NCBI GenBank assembly: GCA_021014325.1
Contig: JAJGQC010000342.1
Coordinates: 31,025-95,024, forward strand
Origin: Plazaster borealis
Lineage: Eukaryota > Echinodermata > Asteroidea > Forcipulatida > Labidiasteridae
Length of the DNA: 64,000 nucleotides
Direction of reading: 5' to 3'
The stretch's first letter is position 1; every line of letters starts with the position of its first letter. Below, in pieces: positions 43,540 to 53,500 of the stretch. The position numbers and the translations under genes were made by a program. Under the pieces are notes generated by a model. The model had not been told where the DNA came from, did not search any database, and worked only from the letters and a program-made list of their open reading frames with translations.

Positions 43540-43900
43540 TTGCCAACATGTATCCTAATAAGGAAACATTCACAGTCAAGCATAAATGTCTCCAATTTTG
43601 GAAACGTATCAAATGTTTCCTGATCAGGAAACATTTGTCCAACTGTACAGTGTTTCCAAAACATTAAACACCAATAATGTTTCCTGATCAGGAAACATTT
43701 GTAAAAGTGTACAGTGTTTCCAAAATAGGACACACTAAAAATGTTTCCTGATCAGGAAATGTTTGACAATACTGTTAAGTGTTTCCAAAACAGGAAACAA
43801 TAACAGATAATTTTTGAAAAAAAATCAATTGTTTCCAAACCAAGAAATGCTACCGACAGAAAACCAAGTTTTTCCAATCCTGGAAACAGTTTTTATGCCA
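43540..43900. repeat. Tandem array with a 26-bp perfect palindrome per 64-bp unit
   Basis: At about 43613, 43676 and 43740 the palindrome core TGTTTCCTGATCAGGAAACA (the third copy ends GAAATG) recurs 63-64 bp apart. Each is followed by TGTACAGTGTTTCCAAAA or a variant. Degenerate units extend on both sides (TCCTAATAAGGAAAC near 43553; CCAATCCTGGAAAC near 43875). Confidence 0.9.
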
Positions 43901-44280
43901 GAAAACATTTTGCCTCATAAAGACTTTATGAAATGTTCCAAACAAAAGTGGTCTTAAATTATTGTTTCTAATCTCTGCCATGAAAGTGGGACATTTTCAA
44001 CTGGTTATAACTTTGTTCTGTAAAGTAAAATGCCAGTCAAACTTATAAGTGGAATCTTCTTCAACATAAAATTGTTTCCATATTGTGAACGTTAAACAGC
44101 CTTAATTTCAAAAGCACACATAATAGTACACAGTGATGGGACTTGTGTACAGATTGTCTGTCTGCACTGGATTTTTGTTAAGGGCATTTGGAGAACATCC
44201 AAAAAATTGTTGATGCGTGTTGCAAATTCTATTTTCACTTGAAATCAAATTCCCTGCGGTGGAAACATTCTAATTGTTCA

Positions 44281-44712
44281 GTGGCGTGTCGTGGCCGAGC
44301 GGATAAGAACACCAAACTCAAGCTCTCGTATTTCTGATCAGCAGAGTGTGGGTTCAAGTCCCGGTCATGACACTTGTGTCCTTAAGCAAGACACTTAACC
44401 ATTATTACTGTGCCTTCGGATGGGACGTAAAGCCGTAGGTCCAGTTTGTTAATTGTTTGTAATTCACATAAAAGAACCCAGTGCACTTATCATAAAGAGG
44501 AGGGGTTTGCCCCGGTGTTCCTGGTTTGATCGGCAGCATATTGCGCCACAGCACCTTGTAAAACCATTACATGGTGCTATGTAAAGGGATAGGTCTCATG
44601 CTTCAACACGTAGCTCCGCATACCTTGCAGGAAAAAATACTGAGCGCTTTGATACGCCCATCGGGTGTGATAAAGCGCTATATAAAACATCCGTATTATT
44701 ATATAAGTGCGA
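44281..44712 (+). repeat. Full-length tRNA-headed SINE
   Basis: The head CGTGGCCGAGCGGATAAG contains the A box and GGTTCAAGTCCCGGTCATGA contains the B box. Then come ACACTTGTGTCCTTAAGCAA, a body with GGACGTAAAGCCGTAGGTCC and TTTGCCCCGGTGTTCCTGG, and a 3' end TAAAGCGCTATATAAAAC ATCCG followed by TTATTAT. This is the best-preserved copy in the window. Confidence 0.85.
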
Positions 44713-44862
44713 TGACTAGAGCAAGCTAGTCGAAACGTTGAGACAGATTAAGAACTCACTCCGCAGCAGTGAAGTTATTAACGAGAAGTCCCCCCGATCC
44801 ACGAAGCGAAACTAGTAGTCCCCTACTGATTGTCCTACATTCCGCCCAGGTAGTAGTTAATT
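44705..44862 (-). repeat. Dispersed repeat starting GATGACTAGAGCAAGCTAGT
   Basis: It is the reverse complement of the 23590-23860 repeat. It shares CGCAGCAGTGAAGTTATTAA and ACGAGAAGTCCCCCCGATCC-like blocks. Another copy is at 47220-47365. Confidence 0.65.
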
Positions 44863-45034
44863 AATAATAATAATAATGCAATATATAATAGTGTGTCTAA
44901 TCCCCTGATTGATTGAATGCCTATTGCTAGATTTAGGTTAAATCATTTGAGACACTCGCAAGACTATTCATTCGTCGCACTCAAAGCATGTTCAAGATAG
45001 CACATTGAAGTAAAAATTTGTTTTCTCCGTACAG

Positions 45035-45100
45035 GGAATCGACAGCTCATCAAAGCCGTCTTATGCTCGGGTCTGTACCCGAATGTGGCTGAGGTCAGGG
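45035..45100 (+). CDS. DHX36: DHX36-like exon a
   Basis: The acceptor TTCTCCGTACAG precedes the exon, and GGTCAGGG followed by GTAACT is the donor. It encodes NRQLIKAVLCSGLYPNVAEV, the helix that precedes the OB-like fold in DHX36 relatives. Confidence 0.8.
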
Positions 45101-47679
45101 GTAACTCATTCAACAGATGAGCCGGAAAACACAGGTAGGATGTGAACCTGCAACTAATGATTCACATCTTTGGTGGCGATCTTCTATATGTTGACTCCAA
45201 CCCAACACCTTCAATACTACTGAAGGTGGTGGGTAGGATGTGAATCTGCAACTAATGATTCCCATCTCAGGTGGCGGTCTTCTGAATGTTGACTCCAACC
45301 CAACACCTTCAATACTACTGAAGGTGGTGGGTAGGATGTGAACCTGCAACTAATGATTCCCATCTCAGGTGGCGGTTTCTGAATGTTGACTCCAACCCAC
45401 CACCTTCAATACTACTGAAGGTGGTGGGTAGGATGTGAACCTGCAACTAATGATTCCCATCTCAGGTGGCGGTTTCTGAATGTTGACTCCAACCCACCAC
45501 CTTAAATATAGTTACTGAAGGTGGTGGGTAGGATGTGAATCTGCAACTAATGATTCCCATCTCTGGTTGCGATCTTCTATATGTTGACTTCTACTATAAA
45601 AAAATTAAGGTGGTGGGTTCGATTCCTACCTGGGGTGCCTTCAGATATTTTGTTTCCTGCAGAATTGGAAAACTTCACCTGAAGAGATAAACCTCTCAAC
45701 ATAGACTAGTTTCAAAAATCTTTTGCTGAAAACCTACAATATATAATTTTTTGTTTACCTCCCGTAGACCAGCCAAGATTATGACACCACAAGATGGCCA
45801 AGTCAAGATCCATCCCAAGTTGGTCAACTCCGATGAGAGAACCAATTCCCGTCAAACTGGATCCTCTATATACCACCTCAAGATGAAATCTTCCAGTGTA
45901 AGGCCGGTTCCAAACTGGCGGCTACGGTTTTGGCTATGGCTGGAGTGCCACGTCATCATGCGTTGAAGTATAGGATGTCCTTGGCAACACCCATAGCAAC
46001 AGTCGAAGCTGTAGCTGTAACCGCCAATTCGGATACGGCATTTGTCAGAGTTGAGATTCTAGACAGGAGCAGACTTTTCCCATCAGTTATTTTAGACTGG
46101 GTCCGCTTTTGTGCGGTCTAGTGCACGGGACTCGAGTTCTGGTGTTTTAATATTGGCTATTTGGAGATGGGAAAACGATAGGAACAATGTGTCTCCACTG
46201 AAGAATTCTAAAGAGAGGGATGTTCCACAAGGAATTTTGAGTACAATGTATTATTATTATTATGTATTTCATATTATCTGCCTTTTAAAATTATGTATAA
46301 TAATTTTGGGTTGACCAAAAGACAAATTGACTAGAGCAGGACTTGAACCTACAACCTCCAGATTAATGTGCCGGCGCTCCACCAACTGAGCAATCTAGAC
46401 CTAATGATGACCGTCTCCCTATTTGGTCAATATCTTTGTTTGGGGGTAACAGTCAGAAGCTATTCAACTTGTAACTGCCGTACACCCAAGCTTACGATAC
46501 AACCTGGGAAGTGGCAGCAGAGGGATTACCTTAGAAATCAATAAATGAATTATTGTAAGCTTAACTTAATCCTAGATTATCACAATCTTGAATCTTTATT
46601 CCCCATTGTAGGTATTCCTGCATGATACCAGTGCTGTGGAGCCCTACCCCTTGTTGTTTTTCGGCAGGAAAATCGGAGTCGCAACTGAAGACGGCCATGA
46701 AACGATCACCGTTGATGATCACATCAAGTTCCATGCACCAGCAACAATCGCAAATCTTGTCAAGGTGAGATAGTGGTTTATGGTAGAGTGTTTGTCCCTC
46801 GTAACTTTGTGTCTTCCAATCTTAGTTTAAATTGAATTGGGTGCATTCGTCAGCTCTGGGTCTCCCCCGTGAGTCTCCCATGAAGTCATGCTGGTGGCTA
46901 ACTCGTGTCAGCCACCACTACCCCGCTTGTTACTGGTGGCAGACTTTGGTTACTGACATTACATTCATGTAAAAAGATGGTGACATGCAGCAACAAAAAT
47001 ATTCTTTCAGAATGGTAGGTATGTCGTAGTCACTCAAAATCAAAACAAAAATAGTTGGCAGCTACACAGGGCACTCACACTACCAATAACTCTGAGCTCA
47101 CCAACCACAGTTCTCCCTTTCAGAACAACCATGGTGGAATAAGAACACGTAACAACCAACCAAAGCAGTGCTGACTCTAGACTGAAACCTCTGAATCCCT
47201 ATAAAGAGACCAGCATCTCAAACACTCTTCAGTCTCCTGACGATGACCAGAGCAGGCTAGTCGAATCGTTGTGATCAATGAAGAACTCACTCTGCTGCAG
47301 TGAAGTTAATATTGAGAAGTTCCCTCACTCCACTAAAGCGAAAGTAGTAGTCCCAATCAAGATTAATATATACAAAGCAAAGTAGATATATACTCATGGT
47401 GTTACCGCTGAATATAGAAATTTGCGCCTAGTTGTGAATGAAATTTACCTGGTAAACTGGTAAAACATTTTGGTGAACAAGTAAATAACAGTTGAAGTTT
47501 TTTTGTTTTTCTTGTATCGGTCAGGATCTTCGTCAAGAGCTTGACAAACTACTGAGGCAGAAGATCAACAAGCCTGGAATGATCCAGTGGGGTCAGGACT
47601 GTATAGGGAAGGCCGCATCATGCAGGCTATCATCGACCTGATCACAACAGAGGAAGATCATGATCAATCTGACTGGTAG
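45035..47679 (+). CDS. DHX36: DHX36-like DEAH-box helicase, C-terminal exons (last one frameshifted)
   Basis: DHX36 (RHAU/G4R1) is a DEAH-box helicase that unwinds G-quadruplex RNA and DNA. Four plus-strand exons are seen: 45035-45100, 45773-45897, 46612-46764 and 47525-47679. They encode the end of the OB-like and C-terminal region. Recognisable pieces are NRQLIKAVLCSGLYPNVAEV, VKIHPKLVN, YHLKMKSSSVFLHDTS, EPYPLLFFG, ETITVDDHIKFHAPA, IANLVKDLRQELDKLL and AIIDLITTEE. Splice phases agree if the second exon starts after GACCAG. In the last exon the frame from 47525 stops at 47641, while the conserved end continues one frame over to TAG at 47677-47679, so a one-base gap lies near 47605-47615. 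Helicase-core exons were not found to the left. Either an assembly indel or a damaged copy. Confidence 0.82.
45136..45610 (+). repeat. 97-100 bp minisatellite in a DHX36 intron, 5 copies
   Basis: TAGGATGTGAA(C/T)CTGCAACT begins units at about 45136, 45234, 45332, 45429 and 45529. Each unit contains the hairpin CACCTTCAATACTACTGAAG GTG and TGTTGACTCCAACCCA. It starts about 35 bases after the exon a donor. Confidence 0.9.
45773..45897 (+). CDS. DHX36: DHX36-like exon b
   Basis: This exon starts after the acceptor CCGTAGACCAG (an upstream CCCGTAG would break the phase). It encodes AKIMTPQDGQVKIHPKLVNS ... SSIYHLKMKSSS and ends CCAGT followed by GTAAGG in phase 0. The HPK(S/L)VN and YHLKM motifs are typical of DHX36. 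Confidence 0.82.
46326..46400 (-). repeat. tRNA-like SINE head in a DHX36 intron
   Basis: The minus strand reads TTGCTCAGTTGGTGGAGCG (A box) and GGTTCAAGTCCTGC (B box), with ATTAATCTGGAGGTTGTA between. The related copy is 51283-51376 on the plus strand. After the head comes AGTCAATTTGTC. Confidence 0.75.
46612..46764 (+). CDS. DHX36: DHX36-like exon c
   Basis: This exon is 51 codons, with acceptor CCCATTGTAG and donor CAAG followed by GTGAGA. It encodes VFLHDTSAVEPYPLLFFG, then ETITVDDHIKFHAPATIANL. These are the most conserved residues of the DHX36 C-terminal domain (Y-x-LLFFGG and E-T-[IV]-x-VD). Confidence 0.87.
47220..47365 (-). repeat. Dispersed repeat in the last DHX36 intron
   Basis: It shares GACCAGAGCAGGCTAGTCGA, AAGAACTCACTC, GCAGTGAAGTTA and AGCGAAAGTAGTAGTCCC with 44705-44862. 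Confidence 0.65.
47525..47679 (+). CDS. DHX36: DHX36-like last exon with frame break
   Basis: After the acceptor TATCGGTCAG the frame reads DLRQELDKLLRQKI ... and meets TGA at 47639-47641. One frame over, EGRIMQAIIDLITTEEDH and QSDW lead to TAG at 47677-47679, which is the expected conserved ending. The codons around this stop begin the 49-bp array that follows. Confidence 0.75.
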
Positions 47680-48300
47680 ACAGGCTAGGGATGGACCGTT
47701 AATGAACTCGGTGCCAGTCCGACTGAAAGACAGGCTAGGGACTGATCCTTATGAACTCGGTGACAGTCTGACTGGAAGACAGGCTAGGGACTGATCGTTA
47801 TGAACTCAGTGCCAGTCTGACTGTTAGACAGGCTAGAGATGGACAGTTATGAACTCAGTGCCAGTCTGACTGTTAGACAGTCTAGGGATGGACCGTTATG
47901 AACTCGGCGCCAGTCTGACTGGAAGACAGTCTAGGGATGGACCGTTATGAACTCAGTGCCAGTCTGACTGGAAGACAGGTTAGAGATGGACCGTTATGAA
48001 CTCAGCGCCAGTCTGACTGGAAGACAGTCTAGGGATGGACCGTTATGAACTCAGTGCCAGTCTGACTGGAAGACAGTCTAGGGATGGACCGTTATGAACT
48101 CAGTGCCAGTCTGACTGGAAGACAGTCTAGGGATGGACCGCTATGACCTCAGTGCCAGACTGACTGGAAGACAGTCTAGGGATGGACCGTTATGAACTCA
48201 GTGCCAGTCTGACTGGAAGACAGGCTAGGGACTGATCGTTATGAACTCAGTGCTAGAATGACTGGTAGACAGTCTAAGGATTGACCATTTTAAGCTCAGG
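47668..48300 (+). repeat. 49-bp tandem array of about 13 units seeded at the DHX36 stop codon
   Basis: The first unit contains the last codons of DHX36 (TCTGACTGGTAG). Following units repeat TCTGACTGGAAGACAGTCTA, GGGATGGACCGTTATGAACT and CAGTGCCAG at 49-bp spacing to about 48300. In later units the stop TAG mostly became AAG (TGGAAGACAG). Copies vary by point changes. It would form the start of the 3' untranslated region. Confidence 0.92.
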
Positions 48301-49037
48301 GCCAAATTTATTTAGCTGTAAAGTATAGGAGTGACTGTACAACTGAAGCAGGATACCAGCCAGAAAGTCATGTGATGTATATATTGCTTGTGGCTGGTTC
48401 CTGTTTGTATCGTGTGGTTCTGGGACAAAAGGCAGACGAACATCATTTGGCTATTCATGGTGTGTTGTCCACTCAAGATTCCCCTCTGCTGAAAAGATTG
48501 CTAAATGTAAGCCCCACCCCCAAAGGGGTAAGAGGAAGATAGCCTGGTTGAACAAAATCAAAAGGTGCAGTCAACTGTCGTCTATGCAATCAGGGATCTC
48601 CCTACGCACAAGCTAGCATATCAGCCCAATACGCGCAAATTTTGGGCCGATTTGCAAAAAGAAAATGTATATATATATATATATATATATTATTTTGACT
48701 CCAGATCAAATTCACAAAAATTATAAAGATAAAAGATTGCACAGTAGGGCTTTATAACCAAAGATAAACACCAATTAAAAAACATTCCAAGGACCTCGTT
48801 TCAATTCAGCGTACTTTGGCCAAAGTTCCAAAATTTGGGTCCAGTATGCCCCCACAGTTTTGAAAAATCCTGGGGAGAACCCTGGGTCCTATTTTAGAAT
48901 GCCGAAGTCTTGTCACAAGTTTTGCAGAGAATACTATATTGCTTAATATAAAGACAAGGTTGAAGGTCGGCCAGCAAGAAAGAGTACTTTGGTTTTAAAG
49001 AATGTGTTCATTCTAATCATGTAGTTTTAAAAATACA
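48301..49037. other. Probable 3' untranslated or intergenic DNA
   Basis: A TA microsatellite lies at about 48669-48692. No gene is seen. An AATAAA at about 49536 could polyadenylate a long DHX36 transcript, but this is weak. Confidence 0.35.
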
Positions 49038-49041
49038 TTTA

Positions 49042-49417
49042 AAGGCACTGAACACTTTTGGTAATTACTCAAAATATATATTAGCATAAAAACTTACTTA
49101 GTAACTAGCAGTGGAGAGCTGTTGATAGTATAAAACATTGTGAGAAACAACTCCCTCTGAAGTAATGTAGTTTTTGAGAAAGAGGTATTTTCTCACTAAC
49201 ATATTTGAATCTGAAAAAGACTTCAGGCCTGAAGCCTTTTTCAGGCATCTGAAAGCACACAAATTTGTGCAACAAGGATGTTTTTTCTTTCATTATTTTC
49301 ATGCAACTTTGATGACCAACTGGGCCCAAATTTTCAGATGTTTATTATTTTATGCATATGTTGGGATACGAAGTGAGAATACTGGTCTTTGACAATTACC
49401 AAACGTGTCCAGTACCT
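49042..49417. mobile_element. MITE, GGCACTGAACACTTTTGG family, near full length
   Basis: TTAA (49038-49041) precedes AGGCACTGAACACTTTTGGT. The right end ACCAAACGTGTCCAGTACCT is its inverted partner. The interior has GAAGCCTTTTTCAGGC, a hairpin with CTTCAGGCCTGAAG. Confidence 0.75.
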
Positions 49418-49734
49418 ATAAAAAAAATTATTTTAGACAAAATGATTTACAAATGGTTTACCTACAGTCGAAGCTATAAAATAGCAAAGGCACAAACCTA
49501 CCTGTCATTTTGTGTTTGTTTTTAAACAAGAACAATAAAATATCTTTCACATTTGATGAGATGGTTGTTATTGTCTTTTTGTTGTTTGGCTTTTGTTTTG
49601 TTTTCATTATTTTAGGACAGTTTTGTTAGGAAAGAGTAGATGATGGGAGAAGACATTAATCTAAGAGGAATATAAAAAGAGATTGAACATTGAGAAATGC
49701 TAATGTCGATTGATTGTCTGGTTTGGAAATTAAA

Positions 49735-50130
49735 TGGGGGGTGGGTGGGGATATTGGTATAAGCATGATCAAAAATGTGGGGGTAGTTATAAGAATGATC
49801 TAAAATGAGGGGGGTAGGTATAAGATTGATCAAAAATAGGGGGTGGTTAGGTGTAAGAATGATCAAAAATGGGGGGGGGGTAGGTATAAGAATGATCAAA
49901 ATGGGAGGGGGGTAGGTATAAGAATGATCAAAGATGGGGGAGGGTAAGTATAGAAAGATCAAAAATGAGGGGAGATCTTTCTATACTTACAGAATTAAGA
50001 ATGATGAAATAGAGGAGGGGATAATGAAACAAATTGGGAGGGGCTAGGTATAAGAATGATCAGGAGGGGGTACTTGGTAATATTGACGAAAAAGGTGGGG
50101 GGGGTATGAGTGATCAAAGTAGGGGGAGGG
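49735..50130 (+). repeat. G-rich tandem repeat, about 30-bp unit
   Basis: Units of the type GGTATAAGAATGATCAAAAAT followed by a 4-10 base G run recur about 12 times with drift. The palindrome around GGGGAGATCTTTCTATAC near 49970-49990 interrupts it. On the minus strand this gives a chance open frame rich in Ile, Pro and Leu. Confidence 0.85.
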
Positions 50131-51282
50131 TAAACCTATAAGGATCATTCAAATCTTCATAAAATGAGTTGACCTTTTTAAAGCTACTTCAGCCCCTCGC
50201 AATACGGAACTTTCTATGCTGTTACTACCACCATGTCCCCTGTGTACGGTAGTAATAATGAAAACTGATTCCTTACATACAGGATCAGCCTATACCCTTC
50301 AAACCTCCTTTCTATTTTAATTTTTTTTAAAGGAAAAACAAGACAGCTGCAACATAATAATTGTATTATTTTTCCTCAACTGTCTTGAAATAATAGCAGG
50401 CTATACATTGTATACATCAGAAATTATATGAAAATGGGAAATCAAGCACCCAAGGTTTATTTTCAACCAAACACCCCCCTGATGAAAAGTGCTAGGTCCC
50501 ATATTTATTCGGGAAATATCCCTCCGCCTCCTAGATTTTACTGTTGGAAACAAAAAGCTTTTCGCCATTTATTTTGGGAATCAGCAATCCAAGTTCAATT
50601 ATTTGACAGAAATATATTTCTAAATGTGAAAATACCTTTGAATAAACTTTTAAAAGAAAAATGTTTAGGAACTTGATGATCTCGGCGTAGGTATTTGATT
50701 TTTGGGGCTCGCTGTGGTGAAATGCGGTCGTTTCGAAAAGATTGCGCTAATCTCTAACACACGTGTGTGTGGAAAATTGTCAAGCTTCAGACGACGGGAA
50801 AACCACCCAAAATTGCACTTGTTGATCCACATGGAAAAGTTGGCACATTCTACAAGTATTGGAGAACATTCTGGTAAGTTTTTGTTTGTTTTTTGAATCG
50901 TTATTTTTGATATAAATGATTATTTTTCTCCGGCCTTGTTATTTTTTGGACGGTCCGTGAAACTGAAAACCCTAATTATATATTGTTTGTTTGGTTTTTG
51001 AGGATTTTTTTTTTTTTTTTGAGGGGGGTGATCAAAGACAAATATGTTCACACCCAAAAATGAGAGTTAAACTTACCTATAGTCGATTTTGATTGTGTTG
51101 TTTAGCCTATAACTTGATATTTGAAATAAAGTTGCATCCCCTAAGGGGGGTGGTCCCTGGTACTGCTGTTCTAAGACTTGGGTGTGATCCTTGGTTAAAT
51201 GGCAGTATCAGGTTGTAACTTCTGAACTGGCGCCTCCAAACTAAGAGATATTGCCAAAATAGGGAGACCGCCAACATTTTGG
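50131..51282. other. Non-coding DNA
   Basis: No gene is supported. A poly-T run lies at 51004-51020. Confidence 0.35.
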
Positions 51283-51376
51283 GGCTAAATGGCTCAGTTG
51301 GTGGAGCACTGACTCGATAATCCGGAGGTAATCCGGAGGTAATCCGGAGGTCGCAGGTCCAGATCTCTTTCCAGTC
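51283..51376 (+). repeat. tRNA-like SINE head with an internal 12-bp triplication
   Basis: ATGGCTCAGTTGGTGGAGCA (A box) and GGTCGCAGGTCCAGATCTC (B box region) flank three copies of TAATCCGGAGG. The related head at 46326-46400 has only one copy of that block. The downstream AGTCAATTTCC matches the other copy. Confidence 0.75.
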
Positions 51377-51538
51377 AATTTCCAAAACTGTTTATTAACT
51401 TTTATAGGTATATTTGTTTTATAGCTCAATGTTTTAACTGTTTTTCTATTTAAATTTACACACAGACAAAACTTTATGTTTTTGTTTGTTTGACCTCCAC
51501 AATGCACAGATGGTGCTTCTTTGTGTCAGTACCTTTTT

Positions 51539-51632
51539 TAAAAAACTTTTTAAAAAATGTCACAGAGAGAAGTGCCTCCTATAAGAAAATCAGTCTTTTC
51601 CCTTAACAATGGTCCTCTGGCAAAATTTGCCA
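51539..51632 (+). repeat. Direct repeat, left copy (about 95 bp)
   Basis: It shares AAGTGCCTCCTATAAGAAAA, TCAGTCTTTTCCCTTAACAA and GGCAAAATTTGCCAGTTAT with 55325-55412 in the same orientation. Confidence 0.85.
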
Positions 51633-52369
51633 GTTATCAGAGATGCCACTTCTCCGGTTTAACCCGGAATTCCGGTTTAAAAAAAAAAAACCACCTCAAT
51701 TTCCGTTTTTTCCGGGCCGTCCATTTATTAAAAGACCGGAGAGAGAAACAAACGGCAACATTTTTTTTTCCGAGCGCGCGGGGGAGCGATCGACAGCACA
51801 CGCAAACACCCTGCCGACGTTGTGTGTAGGAAGTTCGCATAGTGAGAGAAGGTTGAGCCCACTCTCGGATCTCTCGTTCATCTGTCGAGCGCAATCAACA
51901 GATTTGCGCCGCAACAAATTGGACAAACATACGGGCAATCTGAAGTTTGCGCTATGCAGAATAGGCAGCTCTATTTGCGTATCGAGCACCAGTTTGCACA
52001 ATATTCAGATTGCGCACCGTCGTGTAAATACGTGCGCGCTGTACTTTGAATTGTGGGTATTTTTTCGCTGGGTAGGAAACACGATGCGACGAACGTGGAT
52101 CACTAAATCATGAGACTCAAATCACGGAGATATCGGTAAAATTGTCTTGATGAGTTCTGATTTTTCCCCCAATTTTGTTAAAAACATGTTAAGTTGGTCA
52201 AAGTGTGACATTTTGTCCATGGCACCTTCATTTTTAAGTTTGTTTTGTATTATTATTATTATAATGTTTGGTTTTTTGGGGGTCGGTCGGTAACCGGAAA
52301 AAGAACATTTTTGTTATGGCCGGAGGAAAAAAAAATTCAGGTTTTTTTTCGCTACCACAGTGGCATCTC
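51633..52369. other. Non-coding DNA left of the foldback element
   Basis: A CCGGTTTAACCCGGAATTCCGG segment lies at about 51654-51676; a similar CGGAATTCCGGTTTAAACCGG lies at 20752-20772. Open frames here overlap on both strands and lack domains. Confidence 0.4.
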
Positions 52370-52404
52370 TACGGAGCCCCTAAAGGAAAAAAAAAAAAAA
52401 AAAA

Positions 52405-52676
52405 AATTATCTCGTGCGCACGACATATTATCTCGTGCGCACGACATATTATCTCATGCGCACGACATATTATCTCGTGCGCACGACATTATCTCGTGCG
52501 CACGACATATTATCTCGTGCGCACGACATATTATCTCGTCGCCGCGACATATTATCTCGTCGCCGCGACATATTATCTCGTGCGCCACGACTTATTATCT
52601 CGTCGCCACGACATATTATCTCGTGCGCACGACATATTATCTCGTCGCACGACATATTATCTCGTGCGCACGACAT
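52405..52676 (+). repeat. 21-bp palindromic satellite, left arm
   Basis: About 13 units of ATTATCTCGTGCGCACGACAT are present. The core TCGTGCGCACGA is a 12-base palindrome. Variants (CGTCGCCGCGACAT, CGTCGCACGACAT) cluster at 52535-52650. Confidence 0.95.
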
Positions 52677-52996
52677 AATTCGGGATTCTTGGAAGCAGCC
52701 AGTCGTCACGCCGCCATTGTTATCACACACGTGAAACACACAACACAGACATAACAAGGTCAAGGAGATCGAAAGATTGGAAAGACAACTGTTCAAAGGC
52801 CCTGTACACTATTGGTAAGATCGAAAAACACAAATGTTCACACGTTCACACACAACTTACATGTCAAGTAAGTAATGGTTGAAAGGGTTCCTTCAAATAT
52901 TTCTGCCTAAAATGCTATCGTTTCTGAGAAATGAGTAAAACAATAGTTTTTATAACGCCGATATTTTGAAAAACAGAAAACATTTGAGGTTTTTGC

Positions 52997-53200
52997 CCCA
53001 ATTCGCAAATATTTACGTGAATATTTACGTGAATATTCACGATTTGTGCCCTAATCGCAAATTTTTACGTAAATATTTACGATTTGTGCACCACAACGCA
53101 ACTATTTACGTAAATATTTACGCAAATATTTGCGATTTGTGCACCCAATCGCAAATATTTACGTGAATATTTACGTAAACATTCACGGTTTGTGCCCCAA
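52997..53200. repeat. ATTTACGTGAATATT / TTTACGTAAATATT array, left
   Basis: About four units of roughly 50 bp contain CGCAAATATTTACGT, ATTTACGTAAATATTTACG and CGATTTGTGC(A/C)CC. Most of the unit is self-complementary. Confidence 0.85.
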
Positions 53201-53210
53201 TTCATAACAA

Positions 53211-53500
53211 AGTAAGTGTACCCTTCATGTTGTGTAAAAGAAGAATTGTTATTCCATAATCTGACAGACCAAACCACTGGGCACACTTAATTTGGAGGTG
53301 GCTAATTCGGATCACTAATACCTAATTAGCCGCTAGAATACACGCCCTGTTCTTGTGTTCTAGCGGCTAATTAGGTATTAATTAGTGATCGGAATTAGCA
53401 ACCTCCAAAATGGAGTGTGCCTAGTGGTGTGGTTCTGTCAGATTATGGAATAAAAATGTATCTTTTATCCAACATGAAGGGTACATTTACTTTCGAGTGC
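53211..53500. repeat. Central palindrome with about 135-bp arms
   Basis: GTACCCTTCATGTTG, ATTCCATAATCTGACAGA, GGAGGTGGCTAATTC, ACCTAATTAGCCGCTAGAA on the left pair with the complements after the centre at about 53345. A third, direct copy of the right arm follows at 53555-53695. Confidence 0.85.

Larger units (their letters stand above)
41160..43640 (-). mobile_element. Degenerate BEL/Pao LTR retrotransposon (pol region)
   Basis: In minus-strand order the pieces are reverse transcriptase, RNase H and integrase. The reverse transcriptase (about 43640-42780) includes [12 protein letters not shown], the FGAVSSP stretch and the catalytic YVDD. The RNase H (about 42790-41800) includes HHFADASESGYG, RMELTAA and WTDSTSVL. 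The integrase (about 41800-41184) includes VIFTCLASRAVHIE, RLDNGTN and SIINSRPI. The YVDD box, the RT-RNaseH-IN order and the LASRAVHIE integrase segment place it in BEL/Pao. The frame is broken at several points, including a triplicated 35-bp block at 42470-42575 and a frameshift near 43380. Gag, protease and LTRs are not recognised, so it is a dead relic. Confidence 0.9.

Noticed and set aside
41160..43640. Host gene with integrase or RNase H domain (domesticated transposon)
   Set aside because: Several frame breaks and a triplication within the domain indicate a dead retrotransposon.
43600..43800. Palindromic repeats as a CRISPR array
   Set aside because: The spacers are themselves repeated and related, there are no cas genes, and the genome is animal.
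44281..44370. Functional tRNA-Leu or tRNA-Ser gene
   Set aside because: The A and B boxes are present, but the head runs into a SINE body shared by several copies and the acceptor stem does not close.
46326..46400. Functional tRNA gene on the minus strand
   Set aside because: The boxes are good, but the anticodon stem pairs poorly and the downstream sequence is shared with another SINE copy.
49612..49962. Ile/Pro-rich open frame on the minus strand
   Set aside because: It is a translation of the G-run minisatellite.
52245..52796. Several long open frames with RTTYYLV or AHDILSR repeats
   Set aside because: They are products of the 21-bp palindromic satellite (seven codons per unit) in all frames, with no start context or domain.
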